Positions 22,701 through 32,710 of a stretch of 64,000 nucleotides of DNA are shown here, in pieces. The stretch spans positions 1,426,001-1,490,000 of the forward strand of contig JAJTUQ010000006.1 in the NCBI GenBank assembly GCA_021399445.1. Reading direction: 5' to 3'. The position numbers and the translations under genes were made by a program. Positions within the stretch are counted from its first letter, which is position 1, and each line of letters opens with the position of its first letter. Under the pieces are notes generated by a model. It had not been told where the DNA came from and searched no databases. It saw nothing but the letters and a program-made list of their open reading frames with translations. This DNA is from Xylogone sp. PMI_703. Taxonomy: Eukaryota > Ascomycota > Leotiomycetes.

Positions 22701-23757
22701 ATGCCGTGCGGACTCGGAGGCAGCAAAAGCACCCAGCGGAAGTTGGTTTTATTGTACGTTGCATCCGATCTCCGTCCAGATTCCCCGGAACCCATCCCCC
22801 TCAGAATGCATGCAAGGCGCACTTCACTGTGCGCGCGCGCAATCCTGCAGCATTACAGAAGGAGGTCACAAAAAATCCGAGACCTGCTGGTTCCAGAAAT
22901 GCTTGATCCCGAAAATGTTGAAATTGAGTCTTGAATGCTGATTTGTTTGTTGTCCGTAGAGGTGATGGTGCTTGTGGGAAAACGTCGCTGTTAAATGTCT
23001 TTACTCGAGGGTAGGTCCGGATTTTGTTTTACCCCTTCCTCTGCTCCCCTTGCTTGGCTTGCATGGTGCGATGCAGATAGAATTATTCTGTACGACTTGT
23101 AATATAATCTTTACGTATGCTGACGATACTTTGAAGATACTTCCCAACAGTGTACGAACCTACAGTTTTCGAAAACTACGTCCATGGTACGCCCCTCGTC
23201 TCCCTAGAACTGCCTTGAATCCTTCGGATTCTATTCATTTGTAGCTCCGACGATGCACAAACTCGGTACTAATGTAGTGTCCTACAGACATCTTCGTCGA
23301 TAATGTCCATATTGAACTCTCTCTTTGGGATACCGCTGGCCAGGAAGAATTCGACCGTCTGCGCTCCCTCTCCTACGATGATACCCACGCCATCATGCTC
23401 TGCTTCTCCGTAGACTCGAAAGACTCCCTCGAAAACGTCGAATCGAAATGGGTGGGTGAAATCGCCGAGAATTGCCCCAACGTGAAATTGGTCCTCGTCG
23501 CCCTGAAGTGCGATCTGCGAGAACATAGCGAGGAGGAGGCGGCGGAAGGTGCCGAGGGTACCCAGCCCAGAGAGAAGGATCTGATCAACTACAACCAAGG
23601 CTTAGAAGTCGCGAGACGGATTGGTGCTCTCCGATACCTCGAATGCAGCGCAATGAAGAACAGGGGCGTCAACGAGGCTTTCACAGAAGCTGCAAGAGTT
23701 GCTCTAAGCGTCAAGTTGAATGGCCAGAGCGACGAGGGCAAGTGCAGCGTGATGTGA
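22701..23757 (+). CDS. RHO3: Rho3-type small GTPase
   Basis: Four exons (22701-22753, 22960-23010, 23137-23186, 23288-23757) encode 207 aa. The introns are 206, 126 and 101 bp, longer than elsewhere in the window, and the three junctions fall in the P-loop, switch I and just after it. The G-box motifs are complete: GDGACGKTS (P-loop, split by intron 1), TVFENYVHD (effector loop, YEPTVFEN), WDTAGQEEFDRLR (switch II), ALKCDLR in place of the usual TKxD, and ECSAMKN. The C terminus is CSVM, a CAAX prenylation box, preceded by little basic sequence. In fungi Rho3 works with formins, exocyst and Cdc42 in polarised secretion at the hyphal tip. The 'LFSLxDTHAIMLCFSVDSKDSLENV' region and the long 'HSEEEAAEGAEGTQ' insert after CDLR are typical of the Rho3 group. 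Confidence 0.95.
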
Positions 23758-24660
23758 GGGCCAGAGAAAAAAGAGTACACTGATTCTTGGTATTGGGTTG
23801 CAAGGCGTTTTCGAGGTTCCATATTTGAGCGGTTATTTCTATTTTATTTTTGGCTTCAGATTACCGCCGTTTTATTGAAAAAAGCAAGGGAGGGCACGTA
23901 TGGGGGGACTGTGTGATTGGTGATTGAGCTGGATCTCTGTATTCATGCTTTGGGTTGGATCCGGTAGAGCATGGGATCGAGTTCGTGATCTTTTGAAGAG
24001 ACTTTTTTTGCAGTCCTCGAGAACCTCTTTTCCCTGCCTGCACCTATCTTATTTCTTTCCTACATTTCCCTCAACACTAGATTGCCGGTGTTGTGTGCAA
24101 AAGGGCTAGACTTGTTGCTTTCTTCCTGCGTCTGAACACCTGTCTACCAAAAATTTTCTTTGTATTTAATTTAGCTTCCTTACATTTCTTATCTTTTTCT
24201 TTTTTTCCAGTCTGCGTAAACAGATCTGAGGGAAGGCTCTTATATCAGATAAACTTGGCGTCGGTGTTGCTTCAAGTTTCAATTCTGGCCTCTTTATGGA
24301 AATTGGCCATTGGTCTACCATTGGTGTGTTGAGAACCAAGTATAATAGTTTATCTACACAAAATAAAAGAAACAATTGTCTAATTGGTCGAGAAAGGTGA
24401 AAAAAGACGGTAACTCGTGAAATATGCTCTCTCAGATTCTGGGCACGTGGGAGGGGCAACGTCATTGGTACCTCTCTCCCTTGGCGAAGCTAATCTGAGA
24501 CCACATTCAGCTGCTATCACACATCGTCCGGAGATATCACTAGCAATACTAGCACACCGATACCACTTCAATATCAATTGCCTCTCAAATACACCTCCCA
24601 GTCTTCAAATCACAGCTGTTATCCGAATAGCCTCAGCATCACATCACAGCCATTCAAACC
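23758..24660. other. Intergenic RHO3 / PNPOx-like gene
   Basis: The stretch holds the RHO3 3' flank, T-rich sequence at 24050-24220 and the promoter and leader of the next gene. No coding feature is supported. Confidence 0.45.
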
Positions 24661-25543
24661 ATGGCATCAGAAGCTCAACCACCACCCCACCACAACGACG
24701 GCACCTCGCCCATAACCCGACAAGTAACCAACACCCTCCCAGCAGAGATAGTCCAGACTCTCCAGAATGCACGATTTGTAAGTCCAATTTCTTCATCCTA
24801 TCCCTCTAGCTCCAGATCAGCCACAAAAGAAGAAGAAAAACCAAACCCACCTCCATAGAATCACCCAAGCTAACTACCACCCCCAGCTCCACCTCGCAAC
24901 CTGCATCGACCAATTCCCACACGTCTCCCTCATGAACTACACCTACCTCCCCTCCTCGCCGTACTCCACTGCTCCCACAATCATAATGACCACCAACCCC
25001 TCCTCCAAGAAAACCCACAACCTCCTCGCAAACCCACACGTCTCCCTCCTTGTGCACGACTGGGTCTCCCACCGTCCGCCCACCACCAGCGCAACAGGTC
25101 GCCGCTCAGGATCTCCTCCACCGGAAGCGTCCCGGTCTTCACTCGCGAGTTTGCTACTTAACCTCAACACCGCTGCGCTGTCGAGTATCTCCGTGACTAT
25201 GAACGGCGAGGCGACGCTCGTGGAGGAGGGCACGGAGGAGGAGAGGTATTATAAGGGGGTGCATGTTGAGAATAATACCTTTGATGAGGAATCTGGTGTT
25301 GGTGGTGCTGGGGGTGCTGGAGGGCAGAGGAGGTCGTCGGTTTGGGGTGAGGGTGATCCTGGCGCTGGTGGGACGGAGCAGGATGGGGGGAGGGAGGTTT
25401 ATATCCAGGGCGAGAGGGTTAGGGTCGTTGTTGTTAGGATACGGGATGCGAGGGTTGCGGATTGGAAGGGGGGTGTGAGGGATTGGAGTCTTAGAAGTGC
25501 GGAGGGGGAGGGGGGGAGGAATGGGTTGGTTAATGGGTATTAA
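24661..25543 (+). CDS. Pyridoxamine 5'-phosphate oxidase-like FMN-binding split-barrel protein
   Basis: Two exons (24661-24777 and 24887-25543) with a 109-bp intron (GTAAGT...CAG, phase 0) encode 257 aa. The order LPAEIVQTLQNARF-LHLATCIDQFPHVSLMNYTYL, then TIIMTTNPSSKKTHNLLANPHVSLLVHDW, is the N-terminal strand pattern of the PNPOx-like split barrel. This matches the uncharacterised fungal family of yeast YLR456W/YPR172W. These proteins are predicted to bind FMN, but a pyridoxamine oxidase activity is not established, so I leave the substrate open. Around residues 120-140 is a Ser/Pro/Arg insert, and residues 185-215 are very Gly-rich (GGAGGAGGQRR). The 3' part of the gene is unusually G-rich on the coding strand. 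The final strand reads VYIQGERVRVVVVRIRDARVADW. Confidence 0.85.
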
Positions 25544-26504
25544 TCGGTGATTAGTTCATTGTGGGTGAATTATGAATTGTTGGAGTGGATTTGGGGGTTT
25601 GGGTTTTATTATTGTGTATATAGTATAGCAGGGATATCAATTCATGGTGTATTTTTTTGGGCATCTTTTGTGGATTTTGTGAGGATGATTAGCGTTGGGG
25701 ATTGGGTGGATTATGGGTATTCTGGGGTAAAAGGATATATATTGCGGACTAAGTATGCCAATTGCTCTTTAAAGATGGGAATTATTGAATTGATAGCAGG
25801 GAAACGGATAGCTGGGGACTTGTGGAGATTTAAAAGCTTTATTAATATGGGGTTTACGATACGGCGAATGGGATACAAATGTGGAGACACTACTACACAT
25901 ACTCAAGATACAAGGATACATCAGAAAGCATTGGACACAACACACCGCATCTGTGGAAACTTAATCGTATTGCACAATCCCGGGCCACTTCCAGCTACCG
26001 GTGGGTATGGAGCAATCCTCAATAAGCAATCCACGTCCTCGCATCAGAGGTTCCTACCACAACAGCAGAACACCATCTAAATACTGATGTGAAAGAGCCA
26101 TTTCCAGCCGACCATATCCACCCATGCACAAAGCTTTTGGCTTATCTAGTGACACACATCGCGCGCGCACACATCCAACCGCGAGAGTAAAAATTCATGT
26201 AACAAGAAAAAGAAAAAGTGTGAAAAAAGGAAGATGTGGAAAGAAGCTGGATTTGATGCAAGATATCCGGATAATCCCAAAACGCCCTTTTTTCTGCTCT
26301 GTTAAAATTTTTTCCAGGAATTTTGGCCTTTTCCATCTTCTATCCGTCAAATGTATGCTGAGAAGGAGGAGGTTTTCATGATTGAGGAAGTAGGTTTTCT
26401 TGAGAATGCTCATATTCTGGATTCTCAATTACGTGACGTGAATGCATAACAAAGAAAATGAGAACCCGGAAGCCATAAAGAAAAGTAGAAATTTATTGAC
26501 TAGT
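25544..26504. other. Intergenic, AT-rich
   Basis: This is a convergent 3' region between the PNPOx-like gene and eS27. A 177-codon frame at 25547-26080 starts four bases after the stop codon and has no recognisable domain or codon pattern; I do not accept it. A/T-rich and A/G-rich runs are present at 26200-26420. Confidence 0.45.
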
Positions 26505-27005
26505 CTACTTTCTTCGGAATGAGCAGCCCTCGGTCAATCTAGCCTTTCCTCCAGTAGGTTGGCAGAGAACTGTCGAGCAGCCAGCGCAGATGACGACGGT
26601 TTGTGCGTGCGAGAAGACGGTCGTGATGGTGAAGCAACCGGGGCATTTGACATCCATGAAGAAGGATCGTGGAGCTGGCACAAGGTTCTGTAGAGCCAAA
26701 TATTAGAACTTTATCCCTGCGGGATATCGGGTGGTACATATCGATGGATGAAATTGAATGCGTACCTTGAGCTTGTGCTTGCGGGCCTCCGCCGCTGGGG
26801 TGGGGTTGAGAAGGTCAACTGCGAGAACCTATACAGAACATCGAATTAGCTTCCATTGATCAACCCGTATGATAAAGACCATCTCAAATTTCCAGCAAGT
26901 CGCCATCCCGGAAGGTCGTCGATAACGAAATTTCTTCCATCCATGTCGTGTGCCACCCGGGATCATCAAATTTCACCACCAAAGAAAGGGCTCTATCCTT
27001 ACCAT
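26505..27005 (-). CDS. RPS27: 40S ribosomal protein S27 (eS27)
   Basis: Three exons (27005-27003, 26828-26766, 26687-26505) encode 82 aa, the exact length of fungal eS27. Exon 1 is only the ATG codon, followed by a 174-bp intron (GTAAGG...TAG). The second intron is 78 bp. The protein reads [32 protein letters not shown]... and carries the C4 zinc ribbon: CPGC near residue 37 and CAGC near residue 56. It ends with [15 protein letters not shown], the conserved tail. It is a component of the small ribosomal subunit platform. The first exon was placed by the good donor directly after an ATG and by the conserved VLAVDLL start of exon 2. The gene diverges from PLP2, with about 370 bp between start codons. 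Confidence 0.95.
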
Positions 27006-27373
27006 CTTGACGGGTTGTGATCGCTATTCGATTCGAATTATTGAGACTGACGGGTCTTTCGTCGATTGTGCGAGTTTGGAAGACGTAGAGAGCGGATGTC
27101 AGTCGTTGTCGATGATCGAAGAGGAGAGAGTCTTCAACTAGAGGAGACGAGTTAGATCAGCAATTTGTCGAAAAGCAAACTAAGCGAGCGTGGGTGGTGC
27201 TAGCCCTAGGTTTTTCGTCATGTGATCAGGCTACCATTTCCAAAATTTGCCCCGCGGCCGCGTGCGCCTAATTCAACCCCTCGGAAGGCAGCGACCTATC
27301 AACAGTACAAGTACGAGTGAATCACCAGTTGCTCACAACCAAATCCTACCAACTGAGTCATTACTTTCTAAAG
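27006..27373. promoter_or_regulatory. Shared 5' region of eS27 and PLP2
   Basis: A 368-bp divergent region lies between the eS27 ATG (27005, minus) and the PLP2 ATG (27374, plus). It must hold both promoters. A GC-rich patch with CCGCGGCCGCG lies at about 27251-27262. No specific ribosomal-protein promoter box is recognised with confidence. Confidence 0.5.
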
Positions 27374-28166
27374 ATGGCCGCTCCTATGGAACAGCGTATC
27401 AACGTCCCTATCGATGATCCAAATGCGGACACAGAATGGCAAATGGCCCTGTCTTGAGTCACGGAGTATCAACTGACTAGCTAATAGGAATGACATTCTC
27501 CGCAAACAGGGCATTATCCCGGAAAAGCCACCATCTCCTACACCTATGATAGAAGAGGCCATACTGGAAGCACGACGACTTGCACATGAGAACAGATTAG
27601 AAGGGAAGGAGTTGGATGAATTAGATGAACTAGAAGACGAAGAAGACGAAGAGTTTCTTAACAAATATCGCAATCAGCGGCTACAGGAGCTGAACTCGCT
27701 AGCTCAGAAAGGCGTCCATGGATCCGTCTATCACATCTCCAGGCCCGAGTATGCAAAGGAGGTAACCGAAGCTAGTAACACCTACTATGTCCTTGTCCTT
27801 ATGACTAGTAGCCTGGGCACCAATACCGAGAGCAGAGTTATGACAGAGTTGTTCCGGACCGCGGCAGTAGAATTCCCCGAAATAAAGTTCTGTGATATCA
27901 AGGCAAACTTGGCTGTTCCAAACTATCCGGAGAAGAACTGTCCCACGGTATTGATTTACCATAACGGAGACATCGTGAAACAAGTCGTCACTTTGATGAC
28001 CCTGAAAGGAGTCCGCACATCATTGTCGGATATTGACGATATCTTGGTTGAAATCGGTGCCGTAAAAGATAACGACATGAGAATCGTAAAAAGAAGGAGA
28101 GGGAATGACTCAGACAATGAAGAGAGAAAGGCGAAGGATGAATCAGATGATGACGATGACTGGTAG
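27374..28166 (+). CDS. PLP2: Phosducin-like protein 2 (CCT co-chaperone)
   Basis: Two exons (27374-27438 and 27488-28166) encode 247 aa. The protein reads [33 protein letters not shown], then an acidic helical segment (KELDELDELEDEEDEEFLNKYRNQRL), then a thioredoxin-like fold from about 85 to 205 (VHGSVYHISRPEYAKEVTEAS, EIKFCDIKANLAVPNYPEKNCPTVLIYHNGDIVKQVV), and an acidic tail (DESDDDDDW). This is the Plp2/PDCL3 group, essential in yeast, which assists the CCT chaperonin in folding actin and tubulin. The thioredoxin CxxC active site is absent, as usual for the family. The 49-bp intron is best explained by a GC donor (TG|GCAAAT) because this restores the conserved [8 protein letters not shown]. 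A GT donor (GTCTTG, 12 bases downstream) would add four residues. Confidence 0.93.
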
Positions 28167-28284
28167 CTTGAACTTCGACTAGACTGCCTCGATCATAGAG
28201 TCACGAGACGGTGAGAGCCTCGCCTGAGATTTTGAGATGCAGGCATGGCGTAGAGAGGACGGCTTCAGTTTATTCATATCTGTC

Positions 28285-29842
28285 TCAGTCTTGTACGCCG
28301 TTATGATAGACCTGAGGAGAAGGTCTGAGTCTGCCAGACTTGAGACTTCTGAGTTGAGCAGCTCCTGGAGTCGTAGCATTAGAGAATCTCGTCTGGACGA
28401 ATGATTTCATGATGCTCATCTCATCCTTGTCGAGAGCATCATATACCTCCCTGAGTTCATCGAGCTGGAATCGGTGGGATAAAATGATCATAGGGTCAAA
28501 CTCTTCGCTTTCAATTTTCTGTACCAGCTCCTTCCAGTACTGTTGAACTGGCACGTGGTCAGTTCCTCGAAGGGTTATTCCCTTGTCCATTACCATGCCA
28601 ATCAAAAACTGGTTGGTTAAAGCAGCATAATCTGCGACCAAGGATACAGTTCCACGCTTCTTGACGGCCCTCAGAGTTTCATTGACAATCCCACTACTGC
28701 CGGTTTCTAGGCCAATTGCTCGCTGTACTGTGTGGAAGAGATCTTTGCCATATCTAGTAGCAGTGTCAATAGCACAATCCACTCCTTCAGGCTCCAGCTC
28801 TCGAATAGCTATCGGAATGTTGGGGTTCTCATCTGTATTTATCACGTCACAGCCGAAAGACTTAGCCAACGATAAATTTCGTTTGGCTGAGTCAACCACA
28901 ATAACACGACGGGCACCTTTAAGAAGGGACCATTTTGCCGCATATAGACCAACGGGTCCTGCACCCCAAACGCCGACGCTCTTACCTTCTCCGACATCTG
29001 CACATACTACCGAATGGTACGCCACAGGGATGGTGTAGGAGAGATACAAAGCCTTCTCGTCAGGGATGGAGTCTGGAATTTTCAGAAGGTTAAGATCTGC
29101 GTTGAGGCATCGCGCATACTCAGCCTGGCCTCCAGCAAAATGGCCGTATCTCACTCGTCCATATGACTTTGGCCGAGTAGGAGAGTTGTGGCGCATATCA
29201 CAGTCCGGAAAGTCCCCCGCTCGGCAGTATTTGCAGGTGCCACAACTATTTAATTGTTAAAAAGAAGATACTACCTATAGCGGCTAGAATATATACTCAC
29301 ATAATCTGGGACGATGCCACCACTCTGTCTCCTGGCTTGAGATTTTTAACCTCAGGCCCCACCTCATCCACAACGCCCATCCACTCATAGCCCAAGATAT
29401 CCCCCTGACTCAATTGCATGGCTTCCTTGTAGTACAACTGGAAATCCTTCTCGCATATTGTAGTACCGGTGATCTTGCAGATAGCATCCGTGGGTTCAGT
29501 GATTGCAGGGACAGGTGCTTCTATAACCCTCACATCTAATTCGATAATAAAATCATATACGTTAGGCTAAATTTAATTGGGGAGCAGAAAACCCTTGGAG
29601 AAGCAGCACCCATACATACCTTTGTAACCGTACCACTGCAGCGACAACATTGTACTCCCCTCCCTGTATCTAAGCTCGTCCCTGTTGCCGCTGCCGCTGT
29701 CGTTACCCATCACGGTACTACTACCACTACTCTCGGTACCGGTCGTCCCTTTGTCCAATGGATCATTAGCAGCTGGAGTGTCAAGAGCGCCAGGGGCAGC
29801 CTTCCCTTCATTCCCTTGACCACTACTACCACTATTGTCCAT
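28285..29842 (-). CDS. Zinc-dependent alcohol dehydrogenase (formaldehyde-dehydrogenase-like MDR), altered zinc ligand
   Basis: Three exons (29842-29620, 29535-29301, 29245-28285) encode 472 aa; the introns are 84 and 55 bp. The core (from about residue 65) is a medium-chain dehydrogenase/reductase of the glutathione-independent formaldehyde-dehydrogenase-like group: SLQWYGYKDVRV, ITEPTDAICKITGTTIC, GDILGYEWMGVVDEVG. The structural zinc lobe has its four cysteines (C154-x2-C-x2-C-x7-C168), and the Rossmann motif is GVWGAGPVGLYAAKWSLLKGARRVIVVD. Cys102 of the catalytic zinc is present, but the usual GHE is GYE (Tyr124), removing the normal His ligand. Residues 1-64 are a Ser/Gly/Asp-rich extension; a second in-frame ATG just before LSLQWYGYK would give a family-like start. 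Its 3' end converges on PLP2 with 118 bp between. The substrate is unknown. Confidence 0.85.
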
Positions 29843-30378
29843 TATTTCCTGCGAAGTGGTTAGCAAAAAGAGCCCTGAAACAACAAACTAACCAATCCAA
29901 TACTCCAATCCCAATTCCGCCACTCGAAAATCCCAAATCCGTTGCGATGGTTTAGGTTAGGTTGGGATCAAAAGTGTCAAAAGTACCCTCGTCGATTATG
30001 TGAGAATCAGACCATTTGTACAGTAGTGAGGAGTTTTGAGGGGCACTTAGTTGGCTTCCTTGGGGGGAAGAGGGCTTGTGCCTTGAGCGGTTAGGGCCGC
30101 TCTTGGAACGTCATAGGGCGGATAAGGCGCCGTCGACGTCATTTGCAGAGAAAGGCGGCATGCTGTACGGGTAATGCTGTTGGTTGTCTCGGTTGTCTAC
30201 AGAGACCCCTGTCTCGTCTCTATTGAGGCGCCTGGTACGGAGGTACATCACACTGTATGAAAAAGGCAGACTGAGTCTTTTGATTGACCATAGCTAACTC
30301 TAACTCATAGAATTCTAGAACTCTAGAAAAACTATATATAACTATTGAGCCCTTTTCAAATAGTATCGCTCTTCTAAT
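29843..30378. other. Intergenic ADH / DPS1
   Basis: Upstream of the dehydrogenase (minus) and downstream of DPS1 (minus), so it holds the promoter of the former and the 3' end of the latter. A GGTACGGAGGTAC motif lies at about 30234-30246. Nothing coding is seen. Confidence 0.45.
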
Positions 30379-32262
30379 CTAAGGGGTCAATCTCTTCGGC
30401 GTCCTGGGGTAGTCGCTGACCAAGTGCACACTGGGCAAGTTGAGATACCACGCAACAACTCGGTCCAAACCAATACCTCCTCCTCCATGGGGAGGGACAC
30501 CAGCGCTCCTGAACACATCCACATATTCCTTGAGACCTGGCTGGTTGGGGTCAAGTCCCTTGAGCCTAATATGCGCCTCTAGCTCGGCTGGAATGTGCAA
30601 CCGCTGACCTCCACTGAGAATCTCCTGCCCTCGCATCATGAAATCGTACGCATTCGTAACTTCTGGATTCGCTGGATCTGGCATGGCATAAAATGGTCTC
30701 GCAGAAACTGGGAATTTGTCCAATATATAGTAATCAGTTTTGTATTTCTTCCGGATCAGAGCTCCCAGAGCCTTTTCCTGGGGGGTGCTCATATCTTCAT
30801 CGTCGCGTACGTTGGCAAATTCCGGGGGTCCTTCCTCCCGGAGAAGCTTTTGGCCCTCAGCGAAGGTTAAGACAGGCACGCTGTGGTCTTCGGGGAGGAG
30901 GAACTCTTCTGAGGGGTAGACTGAGCGGACGAGCTCGATCTCCTCCGAGTAGTTCTCCTTCAAGCCCTTGAAGATGTAGAGGAAGAGATCCCGCAGCATA
31001 TTCAGGACTTCGTGATAATGGTCGTCGATCTATGAGAGAAATATTATTTAGCGCTAAAAGTATGATAGGGGCTATAACTGTAGCTATAATTTCAAGCTAC
31101 TTACCTCCATTTCTAAATCGAGTCCGATAAATTCCGTCATATGTCTCGGCGTATTTGAGTTCTCTGCTCGAAAGATAGGACCAATACAGTATACTCTTTT
31201 TCGACCTCCAGCAATCTCTATTTGCTTATAAAATTGTGGACTTTGCTAGAATTCTAGGAGTCACGTGACTATCTTTCTGTGTTGTTTTCGATAAGAACTT
31301 ACCCCTAAATAGGCATTTTTCTCGAAGTATGGAAGAGCAAACACATTCGCGCCGCCTTCAGAGGCGGCGCCGATAAGACATGGTGCGTGGAACTTCTTGA
31401 AGCGGTGTGCTTTGAGATATGATTCAAACATATCTTCAACAGCGATTCTTATATCGGCAATTGCTTGACTAACGGGAGCTCGTTTGTGCATGGCTGGGTT
31501 GTTGAGATGGGTTGCGAGACTGGCCACAGGAGTTCCCTCAGTGACAGTTAAACCTAAGCCACCCATTAGAACAAAATCTACTCTCTCATTCCAGTACTAC
31601 TGACCTTCGACGGCTTCAGGAAGCTCCTCTTCATCCAGTCTCCCAACAGCACGGTTGGCAGTGGCTAATGATAGACCAAGCATATCTGGAGCCTTTGCCA
31701 CGAGATAGACCTTTTGGAGATGAAGCTCATAGTTGGATACTTTCGTACTCTTGACAGGCTCTAATGGCTTCTGCACAATGGCTTCGACCATTACGAATGA
31801 CTCCAGCTTCAGCCCACCAACCCACTTAACCATTTGTCTGGAGACAGGCTTCCCCTCAGGGCTAGCAGCAACAACACCCTGAACTGCCCAGCTACCTTCC
31901 TCTCTCAATTCGACGAATGCCATCTTAGCACCTTGCATTCGAGCATTTTGGATCCATGCACGGAGTCTAATCGTCTTTCCAACATGGCTCTCACCAAGAT
32001 CTCTGAGATGGACGATTTCGGTCTCAAGCTTCGTTGTCGGCGTAATATCACCGTAATTATCCTTTGCAAGATCCTCGCCGGCTCCTGATCCACCAGCTGC
32101 AGCTTGTGCAGCTTCTCGTTCTGCGGCCCTCTTCGCCTTCTCAGCCTCCTTCTTAGCCTTAGCTTCAGCCTTCTTTGCACCTTTCTTAGATTGCTTCTCG
32201 CCTTCCTCCCCAGCTGGTGCGGCTGGATTCTCTGGCGGGACTTCTTTGGATGGTTCGGCCAT
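30379..32262 (-). CDS. DPS1: Aspartyl-tRNA synthetase, cytosolic
   Basis: Four exons (32262-31605, 31553-31303, 31245-31105, 31029-30379) encode 566 aa; introns are 51, 57 and 75 bp with GTCAGT or GTAAGT donors and correct phases. Residues 1-65 form the Lys/Ala/Glu-rich eukaryotic extension ([19 protein letters not shown]) known in yeast Dps1 to help tRNA binding. An OB-fold anticodon-binding domain follows (about 90-220: [29 protein letters not shown]). The class II catalytic core comes next: [29 protein letters not shown], motif 2 [15 protein letters not shown] and motif 3 [15 protein letters not shown]. The QSPQ-type flipping loop and GLDxE (FIGLDLEME) are present. It ligates aspartate to tRNA-Asp in the cytosol. 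The last residues (RTPKRLTP) match the usual family end (FPRDPKRLxP). Confidence 0.96.
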
Positions 32263-32710
32263 TGCGATAGTGTTTATGTGAAGTATCAAAGTTAAGAATC
32301 ACGCAGTTTAGGACATCCCACCTCGCCTTGCCGCTGACTCAATTTGCGGGGCATAGGGTTTTTCTTTAGGCGAGTGCAGCCTTGCCCCGCGAGGCTGGGG
32401 CCGTTGGTTATACGAGGACGCTCCCAAGTCACTTCTTACACATCAACACAGCTACAGACCTATAGTATCATTATGTATTAAATATCCATCAATCCGCCAC
32501 GTACAGAAGAATCCAGATCTAGGAAGTCCAGGACCATGATGCCATACCAAACGCCATGCCAGCGCAGTGTAGCAAACCATGCTATATGCAGACCATATTA
32601 CTAGCAAACAAACCATTGCAAACCCAAGTCTCTGACTTCCCATCGCGCCTCCTGAAAGAACAGCAAAAATATCATTCGTAGACTATTTATCTCAACCCAT
32701 TTTAACAGGC
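32263..32710. other. Intergenic DPS1 / KOG1
   Basis: The promoter of DPS1 (minus) and 3' flank of KOG1 (minus). No gene is seen. Confidence 0.5.

Noticed and set aside
25547..26080. 177-codon frame after the PNPOx-like gene
   Set aside because: AT-rich, no recognised domain, begins four bases after the stop codon.
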